Below are positions 1-13,400 of a stretch of DNA of 64,000 bases, piece by piece. This DNA comes from Macrocystis pyrifera (taxonomy: Eukaryota > Sar > Phaeophyceae > Laminariales > Laminariaceae). Below the pieces are notes generated by a model. That model was given only the letters and a program-made list of their open reading frames with translations. It made no database searches and was not told the DNA's origin. The DNA lies in NCBI GenBank assembly GCA_031763025.1, contig JASSKH010000031.1, forward strand, positions 930,001 to 994,000, read 5' to 3'. The position numbers and the translations under genes are program-made. Every line of letters begins with the position of its first letter. The first letter of the stretch is position 1.

Positions 1-851
1 CTACTCGTACATACCTCACATGCTGTACCATCTTCGTGCAAGGGGGGGGGGGGGGGGGGGGGGGGGGGTATGCTAAAACCAGATGAAACAAAAATAAAAT
101 GCTTTTGTCATAAATTGGTTCCTACAGCAACTAAGCTCTGCGACGAGGTGCCACGTTGAATACCGGCGAATCATATCAATAGTACAGTAATGTTGGTCCC
201 TGCATACTGCCGTTATTCGCGAGCCGATAATACCGGGACTGGACTATACAGGCAACTAGCACTATTAATAGTAATAGCAATCGTCCTCACACTACCACAG
301 CACTGACGAAATCCCATCATCTCTGCCAGGTGATTCCACTGAGCCGATACATAGCGGGCGACCGGCACAACTCAAGCGGCACTACTACTACTACTACTGT
401 AGCCCTGAGTGAGAGTCTCCAGCTCATCGGAGCAGAGAAGTCTCCTATATCCCAAAGTACATACCTGATACGGATTGAAGCCACGATGGGATGTTACAAC
501 ATAACTCCACCTTCTCCACACTGGGGCGTTTTTGATTTGGGCCTTTTTAGGACATGTAGTATCGCTAATTTCCTCCTTAAATCGTGCTCTCCTGAAGCCT
601 CATTATAACACACGCGACATACCAACGTACCAACTTACCAGTCTGGACGGCAATAAAGGGATGTCTACGCATAAATGTGAAGACTGCAGCAAGAGGTCCC
701 TGCACTTCCGTCTACAGCGGGGTATCCCCACCAACACAATTGAAACACCAAAACGCCTCTTTGTTACTACTGAAACACCAAAACGCCTCCTTGTTTCTAC
801 TGAAACACCAAAACGCCTCTTTGTTGCAACAAAAAACGTCCCATCGCTCAC
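1..851 (-). other. SIN3 intron, left end of window
   Basis: No exon was found here. It holds a 27-base G run at 42-68, an ACT/CTA tract near 383-400 and the 30-bp tandem repeat at 741-830. Confidence 0.6.
741..830. repeat. 30-bp tandem repeat, 3 copies
   Basis: TGAAACACCAAAACGCCTC followed by TTGTT and a few variable bases recurs at 741, 771 and 801. It lies in the intron about 20 bases beyond the exon 14 donor, so each copy is transcribed. Confidence 0.9.
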
Positions 852-1028
852 CGCCCTCCACTCCATATCCTTCTTCTGCAGTCTAGAAAGTATGACCGGA
901 ATCGCCACGCAAGGTTTCTCCTTCAGAAGTTGTAGTAGTTGAGGGCCGTGCGCACCGTAAATGCGGGTGATGGCACCAAGGTGAATCGGGCTAAGAATGC
1001 GCCGATCCAGCTTGTACTGGCTCCGAGA
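852..1028 (-). CDS. SIN3: SIN3 exon 14 (end of HDAC-interaction region)
   Basis: Fifty-nine codons, phase 0. Contains [35 protein letters not shown] and DMEWRA, matching the family's RIYG..., VAVPIVLxRLxxK and EEWRE segments. Acceptor GTCAG, donor GCG|GTGAGC. The following exon should begin near FNKxW and was not found in the remaining 851 bases. Confidence 0.95.
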
Positions 1029-4000
1029 CTGACGTCATCAACGTCAAACAAGGGGGGGAAAGGGGGAGCAGAAGGCGACATCAAGCAAAACCTAGATCGA
1101 CCGTAAGGAGTATCTCGATTCAAGCGTAAATTAAACTCCGCCTCTACAACGTCAAGTTATTTAACGTGCAAACAAACAAAAATCGACTCATATTCCAACT
1201 TTCAACGTTTTCCAACGCAAACTTCCACCTCAACGGTAACGCATCAAAGTGGTACAGATACTACAGATCAGATCCCCATTTCACGGTCTTGGTGAAAATT
1301 TGAGTAGATAGCTCCCTGATGTACGATAGACAATAGCCCTGTTGCCGCTGAGTGACGCTGAGTGAGTTGAATCCTCGTCCGTCGGTTCCCACCGTGGTGG
1401 TGTTTGTTATTTCTGCTGCAGTCACTACAGTAATCACACACATCTGGCAGATCAGATCAGATCAGATCAGATCAGATCAGATCAGATCAGATCATGTCAG
1501 ATCATACCAGATCATATCCCTACTTCATGATCGATTCGACAATCTATGTGATGATCTAATTGACGATTATCCACACGTACAAAATCGGGGCAGATAGATA
1601 GGTCCCTGGTGGAGACATTCATCCCACACTCACCTCCTCGTCGAGTTCCGAGATATCTTTGGCCATCATATCGAGCAATCTGATCGTGCTTGCGCCAGCC
1701 TCGATGAGCATGTCCAGCTCGAAACGCTCATCCTCGCACTGAAGAGCGGGGATGACAGAAACGGCAGATGTTTTAGGGGGAACTGCTGTCACGGGAAATT
1801 ACAGGAGTTCATTTTTTCTCCCTACGTACGGCTGTGTTCGGCAAAAATCGGGGACGAAAAAAAACATCCCCGGGGTTCACGATATCCGTGACGAACCCAA
1901 TGCAAACACGGTAAGTCAGTGAAACAAAAGTCCATTGTCGTAACCTCTTTATCGTATTTCCGTCCGATGACTCTCTATTTTAGTACGGAGATAAAATGGT
2001 GGTCCAATCAGAGGGCCCGAAGTCCGCACGAATACGAAATGGAACCACGGATTTGCGTCGAAAAATCTGTGGAAGTGTGTCGCAAAGGGGTCATTCGATC
2101 TTTTCGTTCCCGAAGCCTCGTCAGCTTAGTCGGTCACGAAATTGTTGAGACTTGAGACCATCTTGTGAACCCACCCGGCAGTCTTGTAGATGTTTTATAC
2201 ACCATGGCCCCACGAACAAGAAAGAGCCTAATGGTATATCCATTTATACAGCAAGAAGAAAAGCAAACATAAAGCCCACGTTTTGCTTTTGGGGGACGCC
2301 GAGAAATTTGGACCAAGAAATTGTGCTCAGCAGCGAGCGCAACACTAGAAATTATATAGTAACATATGGTCAAGGTTCTTCAAGGATGGTGCCGGATTCC
2401 ATGAATACTAGTAGAGCTTTGCTGAAATTACTGTAGCTACCGATGATCCTTGTTGCCGGGCCCACCCTATACCATCGCACCATTGCAGCATTGCACCATT
2501 GCACCATTGCTGTAGTGAGAGGATTGCAGCACTGCAGCAGTGAGAGGGTTGATACACACATATGATGCGTTCAACGAAATTCCCGATCTCACAATATACG
2601 TACGTAGCTGAGTTGCCTTTTTAAGTCTTCTAAACGCACAGGATATAGCTGTCGCTAGGAACTCGCTCGCTCAGCAGCAGGATATCAGGATATTAGGATA
2701 TTTTGTAACTGTAGTCAACTTGCGTGAGTTGATGGAAGGGACACATAACCGAACAGAAACGAAACTTACTGTTTGGAGATAAAACCAAAAAAAACGGTAT
2801 ACCAATACCTCGTGGGAGCGGTACGGCGGACCTGGACGTTTCAGGCAATTCGGAAGCGTCACTATTTTTTTCTATGATTTCCAAATTAGAAACTCGTGTT
2901 CGCTCTCTATATCAATATCACTAGCTGACCTTGAAGAGGAGATCTTCGTGATGGTTCTTGCGGGCGTGCTTAAAGGCTACGTCGCCGCCGCCGGTCTCAG
3001 AGCCCATCGGAATGCTCACCCACTTGTCGTTCAGCACGGAATGATCCTGGATTGTGCGCTGGTGACAAAAAAAACGGGGAGACAATCGTAACGTCAACGG
3101 TAATGGGACTAGTACGGGGGTCCATAGTTAACGGGACCAAATTATGTTAGTAAAAATAGTTAAATATATAGGTTTTTACGTATACCATAGGTCCTATTAA
3201 CTATGGACCCCCGTAATAGTAACGCCCACGGTAGTGATGACGGACGGAAACGTCAACGGTAATGACAGCGGCAACGGCAACGGCAACGGTAATGACAGCA
3301 GTAACGTCAACGGTAGTGACAAAAACAACGGTGATGACCAAGGCAACGTCAATGGCACTGTCCTCATATGTATGATCTAGCTCATCTTTCCTGCGTTGGA
3401 TATGTACTAGGCAGATCCTGCATGATATATCATAAGGGCAGCTTAGGATCTAAACCATCTAGATCATGTATCTTGTAGTAGGGCTGAGTTGGGAATGTGA
3501 TATGTGACATCCGATGTGCGCAAGCAACTATCCAATACCAATAACTAAATACCAAATATCAAACACCAGGTATACCTCACTGGAGCTCATGATCGAGATT
3601 TTCTTGGGTATGCTTCGGTAGCTGGTTCCTGCCTTCTCGCTCTTCTTAAAGTTCAGCTGACTCAGGGGAGTGTTTCTCTCCTCCTGCGCCCGAGCAGGCA
3701 CATAGAGGCCAAGAAGGGGAACAACGGGGGAGGGGGGGGTACTCGGTAGGAGAGATGTACACGATCTCGTGCATGGCCGTAGTCGTATGACCATAGAGGC
3801 AATACAAATCCAGGTACAATTATACAAGGTATTAGAAATTAGAAATACATACCGGGTATATTCTCTCGGATAATTTCCGGTTGCTTTCATCGCTGGATCG
3901 ACGGAGCCGGTCATTAGGCACGCCATATATGTCCGACAAATATTCTGTCCAATCACTACCCAGGCTCAATATATTGGTGTCAGAGTGCAATCCTCCCGAA

Positions 4001-7000
4001 TGGAAGCATAGCACGTTTGCTACCAAACTTATGAAATTTGACATTTGGCACAAAATATTTTTTTTTCCATTCCAGTTCGTAACTTTGAGACTGCTGTGAA
4101 GGATCGAGAAATGTTGAACGCGGACCACAAGTGAGCGTAGAGGTGACGTATTTTCAGCATTTATCGCCTCCAATAAAAACAAATATGGTTTAGTACTGGG
4201 CGTAATACTAGTTCAAGACCTTGTTGGAATACCCCCTCCATGCCAAAGTCTGTGGGCATACAACTACGGCCATGCATGACATCGAGAGTACCCCGCCCCC
4301 CCCTCTCCAAAGGGATGCGTGATCACTGGTCAAACGTCCGTTGACTGAGGCAAGCAACAAACGAGTACGCCTCTCGTCCCCCGCCCTCTCTAACTTGACA
4401 CATTTGGCGTGTACAACGAGTACGGATATTTAAAATGAAGGCTAGGCTACTGTACGTACACCTCGTACTACAGTACAGTACACTACACACAACACAAATT
4501 ACTCCCCCTGGGGAGCAACTATTAATAGAATACTTAGGGTACCGGCAGCGACCATCGACACGCCTCAACTATTCGTTCAGTACCGGAATAAGAACATGTC
4601 GGGATGCCAGGGGGTGGAGGGCAAAATGCGTTCGATACGATATCAATAATAAGAAATTCGATATCCAGATATATCGACATATCAAAACATTCTACATGAT
4701 AACCAACACTACAAAACGTGCTAATCTTTACCTCCGTAGCGACCTCACTGACGGGTCCGGTCTGGGACTGACGCAACATGGCATGGAGACGCCGTCGACC
4801 AAAAATATATCCAGTTCGGTCGTTGGTTCCGGACAAAAGTAGTGTTAAAACATAAGAAAAACAGGGACAAACACAGATTGGGAGGGGGGTCGAGGGAGGG
4901 AGGGAGGGAGGGAGGGAGGAGGGAGGGAGGGAGGGAGCGAGAAAACAGTTCAGCAACAGATAGATAGGCAGCCGAAGGACAGCCAAGCCACGCCAAGTTA
5001 CAAGACAGTACAAAAAAGGCTGAACCACAAATAGAATGACGAAACGACAGCGAAAATATTCCCAACGAACACACAAGACCCTTGACAAAGCAACTCAACA
5101 CGAGAAGTAGACTGCTGTGTACGTATACGCTTACAATGACTTACCGCCACGAGTTCTTACATAAAGCGGGAGCTCCTTATGTTAAAAAACGCCTCAAGGG
5201 AGGGCGCACGGGGGTACTCACGGCCATGGAGGGGGGGGGGGTGGTGGTAACAATTCACGCCCCGGACACTCGCATCCCTACAATCCCGGGACGGAGCACG
5301 ACAGGTTTTCACCGACCGGGCAGACAGTGCTTGCACCAAGCGCGAAGCGCCGTGAGGAGGTGTTGGGAGAGTCGCATGAAGGGTGAGCTGCATCCTACTG
5401 AGAACCGCTTTTGAGGCGGATTTTTTTTTGTATATGGATGACAGCGTCAATTTATATATTTATTTTCTGGTGTGGCCCCTTCCAGATACAACAATGGGCT
5501 TAGTATGTAACTGCCTCGTGGGTGCCTTACCATATACACACTACGTGATACAAACAATCCCCCTTGTGCGCAATTAAGGTTCTACCTGCACTAAAAATAT
5601 CTAACTCGACCGCCAGCCGTGGTGACCGCCAAAAAAACCCGGCAGTACTCTGTCTAGCCCACGCAGTAAGGGGCGTGTTTTACAGCGTCGTCGCCGACCA
5701 ACGGCAACCCAACCTATATATATATATATATATACATACTTATGTATGCCATAAAAGCACCTCACAAAAGAGGGGGGCGGGCGTACTCATTTATTGGTTG
5801 CCTTGGTTATGTGACCATTGACCGCGCACCCTTATCGAGACGGAGCAAAAGGGAGGGGGGACAAATGTATACCATAAAAACACCTCACAAGGGGGGGGGG
5901 GGCAATGTATACCACAAAAACGCCTCCTGGGAGGGAGGGTCAGGGACACACACACATGTATTTGCCATAAAAAAACGCCTACCCAGATGGGGGGGGCAAT
6001 ATGAGAACTCCAACTCACATCTCCTTCGACCATCCTCTTGAACTCGGCGAACAGGTGAGGGTGGTTTTTCATCAACAGGTCGGAGACAAGAGTAAGCATC
6101 TGGTCTTGATCAAGCACGTCAAGCTGCCGCAGGTGCAGCACCTGCGCTCCAGCCAAACAAAAAAGGGTAGAGCTGTGACTCGGCTGGACTTGGCGGTTGG
6201 CTATTATTGAATACTTATTAAATAGTTGGTTGTGGCCAAGTCAGCCGACAATAAATAACTGAACACCATTTGTTTCGTGGTTACTTGTAACACGAAAAAG
6301 AATACCTTGGTAAACCGAGCCACAAACTCGGCAGTCAGGTACAAAGTACAAATGCAGAACAGAGAAAATTACCGAAGCCAACTACCTGGTGTAATACCTA
6401 GCCAACTAATAAAAGTAGTCGGCGATTTATAGTCAGCCAAGTGATAGCCACAGCCACAGCCACAGCCACAGCCCTAACAAGGGGCCATTACTATTGACAA
6501 ACGATTACGTACATAAAATACACCTCAGCTAGCGAAATCGAAAAAATCCTCGAAACTCCTATCTGCATGCTGGGTTGTAATACTATGCTATACTATACTA
6601 CACTAGTGGTGCTATTTATAGTGATGGCACTTGTTTCGGTGGCGCGTGGGGTATATAAAATACTATTACGGGGGTCCATAGTTAAGAGGACCTATGGTAT
6701 ACATAAAAACCAATATAGTTACCTATTTTTACTAACAATATTTGGTCCTATTTACTATGGCCCCCCGTAATACTAATATTGCAGTAGTGTAGTGTAGTGT
6801 AGTGCAGTGTAGTGTAGAGCATACTATAACACTATTAAAGGGGCAAGATACTAATCAGAACCAAGGATGTTGTTGAAACGCACAGGGATATACATATACA
6901 GTATCTGATATGCACACAAATGTTAGGTCCAAGATTGGGTTCTGATTACTATAGCCCGTGGCATAGGTACTGTAGTAATGGGGTTAGGGGTCCGAGGCAA

Positions 7001-7453
7001 AGCGCGACCAAGGTTTATTACTATTAATAATCGTCTTCGGCAAAATCCGAACGTAAATAATCGGATCAAACAAAACAAGAGGGTAGTAGAATTTGTAGTA
7101 TTAATAGTAGTAATGATGATAATATTAATATTTTTTTATGGTAGTAGTACTCGTAGCATTAACAACAGTGTACGGTAATATTAATAGCAGCAGCAACAGC
7201 AGCAGCAGTAGTAGTAGAAGCAGCAGTAGCATTAATGTTAGTAGTTTCCTGCAGTAAGTTCTATTGCCGCCCACCTTGGTAAACTCGTCCCAGTGCTTCC
7301 GCCCGGCACTCAGGAGGGCCCCCTTGACCGAAGACATCAGTTCTTGCTCCTTTGTCTGACAAGTACCACACACGATCATCGTCAAACACACACAGGCAAC
7401 AGACGCAAGCAGTACGCGCAAACCCGGCGGCAGCAACAACAAAACGGCGGCTA

Positions 7454-7485
<32 letters not shown>

Positions 7486-10400
7486 TGAGGCGAAGGGGTT
7501 GCGTCCACGCGCTGATATCGGACAATAACAAGAGCATCAACAGCAACAACCGCAAACACAACGAAAACTAAAAACCAAAAACAAACAAACGTGCACCCCC
7601 TCAAAACCCCTCAAACGTTAAAACAAAAACAACTATTAATAGCGTGCGAGAGAATATAATAAAATACCCGCCACAAAAAACGCGGACCAGCCATAGCAGT
7701 ACGGCAACACTTCCTCTAACACAAAAATTTCCAACAAAAAGCTTCCAAGCTAACCTTACGCCCCGGCAAAAGAGAGAAGATTTCACATACGAGTAGTAGG
7801 AAGATGTTGAACGTACAAGGAGGAACGAGAGGTGTTACAAGAGGAGATGATGGAAATAGACGAATGTGACACGGAGGAGTTTGGTGCACTAGATAGCAGC
7901 GAGAAAAACAGTCGCTATAGTAGCGGATAGGTGGTGGCCACACGCGGCGAAACAGGAAGGAGATAATATTAACAAAAAAAAAACACTATGCAATACATAA
8001 GGAATCAACGTAAATGAGCGCCCACGCGTTGGAGACGTCTCCATTAGGAGTAGGAACGGTGTTTTGTCTCGAAAGGGATACGTGGCACAAATTACTCGGG
8101 CAAGCAACAAATGAGTACGCCCCGCTCCCCGCCCAAGTCCCCACCCTACCTGCGGCAAAACGGGATCGCCCTCTGCTGCCCTCTTCTTGTTGCGCCCTCG
8201 GTCCCCACAAGAAACACGGGCACCCCCGATCTCGATCCCCCCTCCACCCCCCCTCCTCCCTCCCCCGCCCTCCCCACCCCCTCCTCCACCACCACCACCA
8301 CCCGCCTCCCCCCAGCAGTTTCTTTTTCTGGAGCCACTGTGACGTCCCGTCGGACCGAGCAGGTTAGGACCTCCGGAGCGGGGAAGGGATGCTTGCTGGA
8401 GTTCATAGAAATGAGGGGAAGCGTGGGGAGGGGGCGTACTCATTTGTTGCTTGCCTTAGTCATTTGACCATTGACAACGCATCCGTTTCGTGCTCCGTCT
8501 CGAAAGGGATGCGTGATCAATGGTCAAATAAATGACTAAGGCAAGCAAAACATGAGTACGCCCCCCCCCCCCCCCCCCCCCCCCCCCACCTCGTCCCCAC
8601 GCTTCCCCTCATGCCTATGAACTCCAGCAAGCATCCCTTCCCCGCTCCGGAGGTCCTAACCTGCTCGGTCCGATGGAACGTCACAGTGGCTCCAGAAAAA
8701 GAAACTGCTGGGGAGGCGGGTGGTGGTGGTGGGGGTGACGGTGGAAGAGGGGGGTGGGGAGGGCGGGGGGGGGGAGGAGGGGGAGGAGGAGGGGGGATGG
8801 AGAGCGCGGGTGCCCGTATTTCTTGTGGGGACCGAGGGCGCAGCAAGAAGGGGGCAGCAGAGGGCGATCCGGAACGCGTTTTGTCACAGGCAGAGTGGGG
8901 AATTGGGCGGGGGGCGGGGCGTACTCATTTGTTGGTTGCGTTAGTCATTTGACCATTGACCACGTATCCCTTTCGAGACGGAGCATCGTTCCTACTCCTA
9001 ATGGAGACATCTCCAACATGGGGAGGGGGGGGGGAGAGAGAGAGTACGAGAGGAGGGGCAGTGCTCAGACGTCGATGGGGCATAATTGTCGAGGAGGTCG
9101 CACAGCGAGGCATGCAGAGTCCGCTTCCAACCAATTCTTTAAAGACGGTATGCATTCGGCATTTTACTATGACTGTGATGACGGCATGGACACCCGGCCC
9201 GTAAGCATGATACGCTACACTATTAATAGTGAAATATATCTAAACGGCAACACAAACAAGCAGAACACGGAGAAAATTGATACATGGAGAACATGTACGT
9301 ACTTGTGCACAATTTACAGGAAGGAAACAGTCTAAAAAGAGAAATTCGATCCATAGGTTATGTGTGCATACATAGTATACCACGTATAGACACTGCTCTG
9401 TGATTGCACTTGACAGCACCACTCTTTAGCTTTAACGTATGATACCCTGGTGCCTGGTATATCGTATGGTACACATGCAATCGATATCACAATTCGACGA
9501 TTTGCATTGCTCGAGGTCACACCTGAACCATGTGAGGTGGCGGGCCGCCGCGAGCATACCCGTACCCCCCTCCTCTACCTCCTCCAGCAGCAGCAGCAGC
9601 CTCGCCGTTGTGGGAGCCACCAGCCCCCATAGACCCACCCGCATAGGCGCCTTGCTGCTGGTGTAAAGGAGGAAACCCGCGGGTCAGTTGACGAAAACGA
9701 ACAAAAAACAAGCAAAACACACATACAGACAAGCACACTAAAACACGCAAACACACTCAACACTCACACGAATATATACTAAAACACACACTATTAATAA
9801 ACGGACACGAGAACAACAGGAGAATAATGGAGAAGGAAAACACAAACATGTGGTTATAGCGCGGGAAGGACGTGATGAGCTGCCCTGCTGGCGAAGATTG
9901 TTCTACATTACCCCCTCTTCCCCCCGCTCCCTTCCCGGTGCACTCCACAACCCACCCCACCCTATCCCCAAATATATCACCTGAGCCAAGTTAGCCGGGG
10001 GCGGCGGCGGCTTCTCCCCTCCCTGCTTTGCCCTCTTATCCTTAGAACTCTTCCCAGGCTTGTTCCGAGATGAAAACCCCAACCCCTCTCCTCCCTGTCC
10101 GCCGCCTCCTCCGCCCCCGCCCCCCCCCCCCCCCACCGCTTGCTCCACCGCTAGCACCACCCCCCGCCGCCCACCCCCCCCCCACCACCACCGTCTCCAC
10201 CGTGTCCTCCGCCCATGAACTGATCACGCTGGCCCTGGCGGTGAGGTCGGCCGCCTCCCTCGTTAGGGGACGGAGGGAGGTGGTGTATACTGTGGTGAAG
10301 GTGCTGCTGTTTCTGGGTCGCCTTTGCCAGGGCCCTGGTCTTTCGCACCTCGCTTGCCCTGGGGTGGCATGACGTGGTATGGTATGGTATGGTATACGAG

Positions 10401-13400
10401 GTTCCCCTTCGGACTTGGGGTGACGCAAAGCTCATGATTTTCAACGAAAGCTATCCCAGACCCTAGGGTAGCAGAGTACATGGAGTTACTGTAGCTCGAT
10501 AAACACGTTTGAGAATACAGCAACAGTCTACACACACAGCAGTCACAAAAAACGGGCAGCAAGCAACAGAAACAAATCACTGTACGTATAATATTCTCGG
10601 TCGATGTCAACTGGTGTGATCTCACCAGGTCGACATTACGCAACAAATTATTGCATGCAGAAACACAACAACAGCACGAGAGTGTTTTTACTTTGAGGAG
10701 AAGACAGAAGACAGAGCGACAGAGCAGTTGCAGTACAGCAGCACCAGGACCGCCTCCATCGCCACGGCTGCTGCTGCTGCTGCTGCTGCTGCTGCGGGCT
10801 GCCATTGTTTAGTTTCTCTGCTGTTGCGCTGCATGCTTCGTGATCCAAAAATCTAAGGTTGACTGACATATCCCATGTGAGCATCACCAACTCAGCACAT
10901 GGCCGATTGCTAAGATATCCTCTAGTACCCATCTCTACTAAAAAACAACAGCTGTGACGTTATGATGATGTGGACAAAAAATAAAGGCCTACCAGCAGGA
11001 AGTCTACACAGCCCGAAAGAACGAAAGACTACAACCAGGCACACTGCTGTAACGGTACATGCATGTATGGCACATGGTATGGTGTGGATGGCGTGGTATG
11101 GTACATGGTACGGTGTGGTATGGTCTACGAGTAAGAGTATCGTATGGTAGTGAAAAAATGACCAACCAGCAAAAAAGAAACATAGCGGCCAACTAAAAAT
11201 CAGCCTAAACCAAACGCACCAAATACCCCCGCCGCTGCTCAAGCAACCCGAACAACGTGATGCAACCTCAAGCAAACGCTATGTCGTCTGACGGCAGGGT
11301 TAAGCCACTCCCGCACTTGCTCCTGCACCGGGTCGGGCAATAATTACACGAACCGGTCGGGGCCATCCCAGACGACTAACCAAAATGGCCAACCAAAACG
11401 GCCAATCCAAACGACCGACCGAAAAGACCAGCCTAAACGACTGACCAAAGAATAGCCAAAACCGAAAAGACCAATCATTACGACCAACCAAAAAGACCAA
11501 CCAAAATGGCCGACTAAAAAGGTTAAAATCAGAACGCGTCAAGTGCTCCAGTCTGCGGCTTCCTCGCTCAAGCAGCCCCCCCTCAACGCAACGCGACGCA
11601 ACCCCACGCAAACGCAACATTACCAGGCGGCACGGTTGAGCCTCTTCCGCGCCAACTCCAGGACGGGGTCGCTCAAGAAGAGCTTGAACTCGCTGATGAG
11701 ATCGGGGTGGTCTGCAAATAAAGATGACACCTGTTCGAGCACGACCTCGATAGCTACGCGGAACGGAAATACCGGTATGGTACACACGGGCGCACGCGAT
11801 AGGATAGGTTGGGTTTGGGGGGTATACGAGGGCGTACGCTGTAAGTTTTGTTTTGTTTGGTTAGGTTTGGTGGGATGTTACTAACAGCGTTAAAAGCAGC
11901 TTGCATAGACGAGATTCTAAGTACCGACGACGGCAGACCTATTTTCAAGACTTAACACCCTCCCAAAAATACACACAAGAATCGGCAAGCGCTAGCTGTG
12001 TACGAGCGTGGTGTACTACTGTAGTGCTGTTCTGCACTGTGTAATTAATTACCTAGAGTAATTACGGCTCGTACCTTGACTAACTTCTTCAGGACTGCAC
12101 ACCCGGTATCAAGTATGTAGTATTTCGGCCAAAGGAGATGAGGTCCAATCTGGGTGCTGGCAACGAAAACATAATATTTTTCGCCGTCACGAGCGAGTAT
12201 AGACGTCGGTTGACGGCACATTTGCCCCTTGACTGGCGACCGTCAAGGACATCCCAATGCTCAAAACTATCATATTCTAGAAGAGGGCTTGGCGGGTCAA
12301 AGGTAGGCCGTCACCCAAAATCTTTGACCACAAGACTGTGATAAATCAAGTATCGACCACTCAACTGGTCCAACTCACAGCTGACGTATTTGAAATGTTT
12401 CCGTAAAAAACGAGCACAGCGCACCCGGCCAGTTGGCAGCTAGGTCACGGTGCAAGCACGCCCGAGGCCGCCCCCTACACAGTCAGACTCGGGGATCACA
12501 ACGAGGCAGTTTCTATCCCGTCAGGTGAATCTCATCTCGCGCCAGCACGAACAATCCAAAAAATACGTCTTTAAGAAACGCTCCGGAGCGCTGGGAGCAC
12601 AGGGGCAACAATATCGTACTTATATCTATACATCATATATAGCACTTAGCATTGTTTGAGCCTCCTGACTAGACCATCTTGATTATATTATATTGATAGG
12701 AGCTTAACCTCGTCGAGAAGATGAGGTAGGAAACGCTATTATTAAAAATGAGTCGAAAACTAAAAGGCCAGCCCGATGAACGAACGATCCCAACGCCGAT
12801 TAATACCTTCATCTATCCGCCTGCTATTACGGGGGTCCCTAGTTAATAGGACCTATGGTATAGATAAAAAACCATATATTTACCTATTTTTACTAGCAAT
12901 ATTGGGTCCTATTTACTATGGCCCCCCGTAATAATATATTCATCTACAGCACTAACAGCAATGGTTGTGGTTTTCCAACGACATGATACGTTGGCAGCCC
13001 TCTTGGAGCTTCAAGGGTGGGGAGGAAAATTGATGATCAATACTCGTAGTGACTATGATTACGATCAGAACCAATACGTGGTTGGGGGATGATGCAATGA
13101 ATGGTTGGTGCCCGAGTTCCAATGGTTGAACGCAAGGAGTCCTACGGCACGAGCGCCGCATGATCCTACCTATATACCTATATACCCCTACTTCTGCTGG
13201 CCGCTGGCGATAATATGATACTATGATGATATATAATGGTATTCCTACACCGTTGGTAAGACCAAAGTCAAGTCACACACAATTATTTCAGTCGCTATTA
13301 ATAGCTCGGTGTCCCAAAGGGGTTAACGAACCCAGTCAGTCAGTCAGTCAGTCAGTCAGTCAGTCACATATATATTGGCCAAAAATGTGCCACAGCTATT

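Noticed and set aside
42..68. 27-base G run as a LINE or SINE tail
   Set aside because: The following bases (TATGCTAAAACC) do not match the TACTC tail of either family. It may be a simple homopolymer or artefact.
7889..8952. Several 70-190 codon Gly/Pro frames at 8-9 kb
   Set aside because: They come from the GC-rich palindrome arms and read equally well on both strands; there are no conserved motifs.
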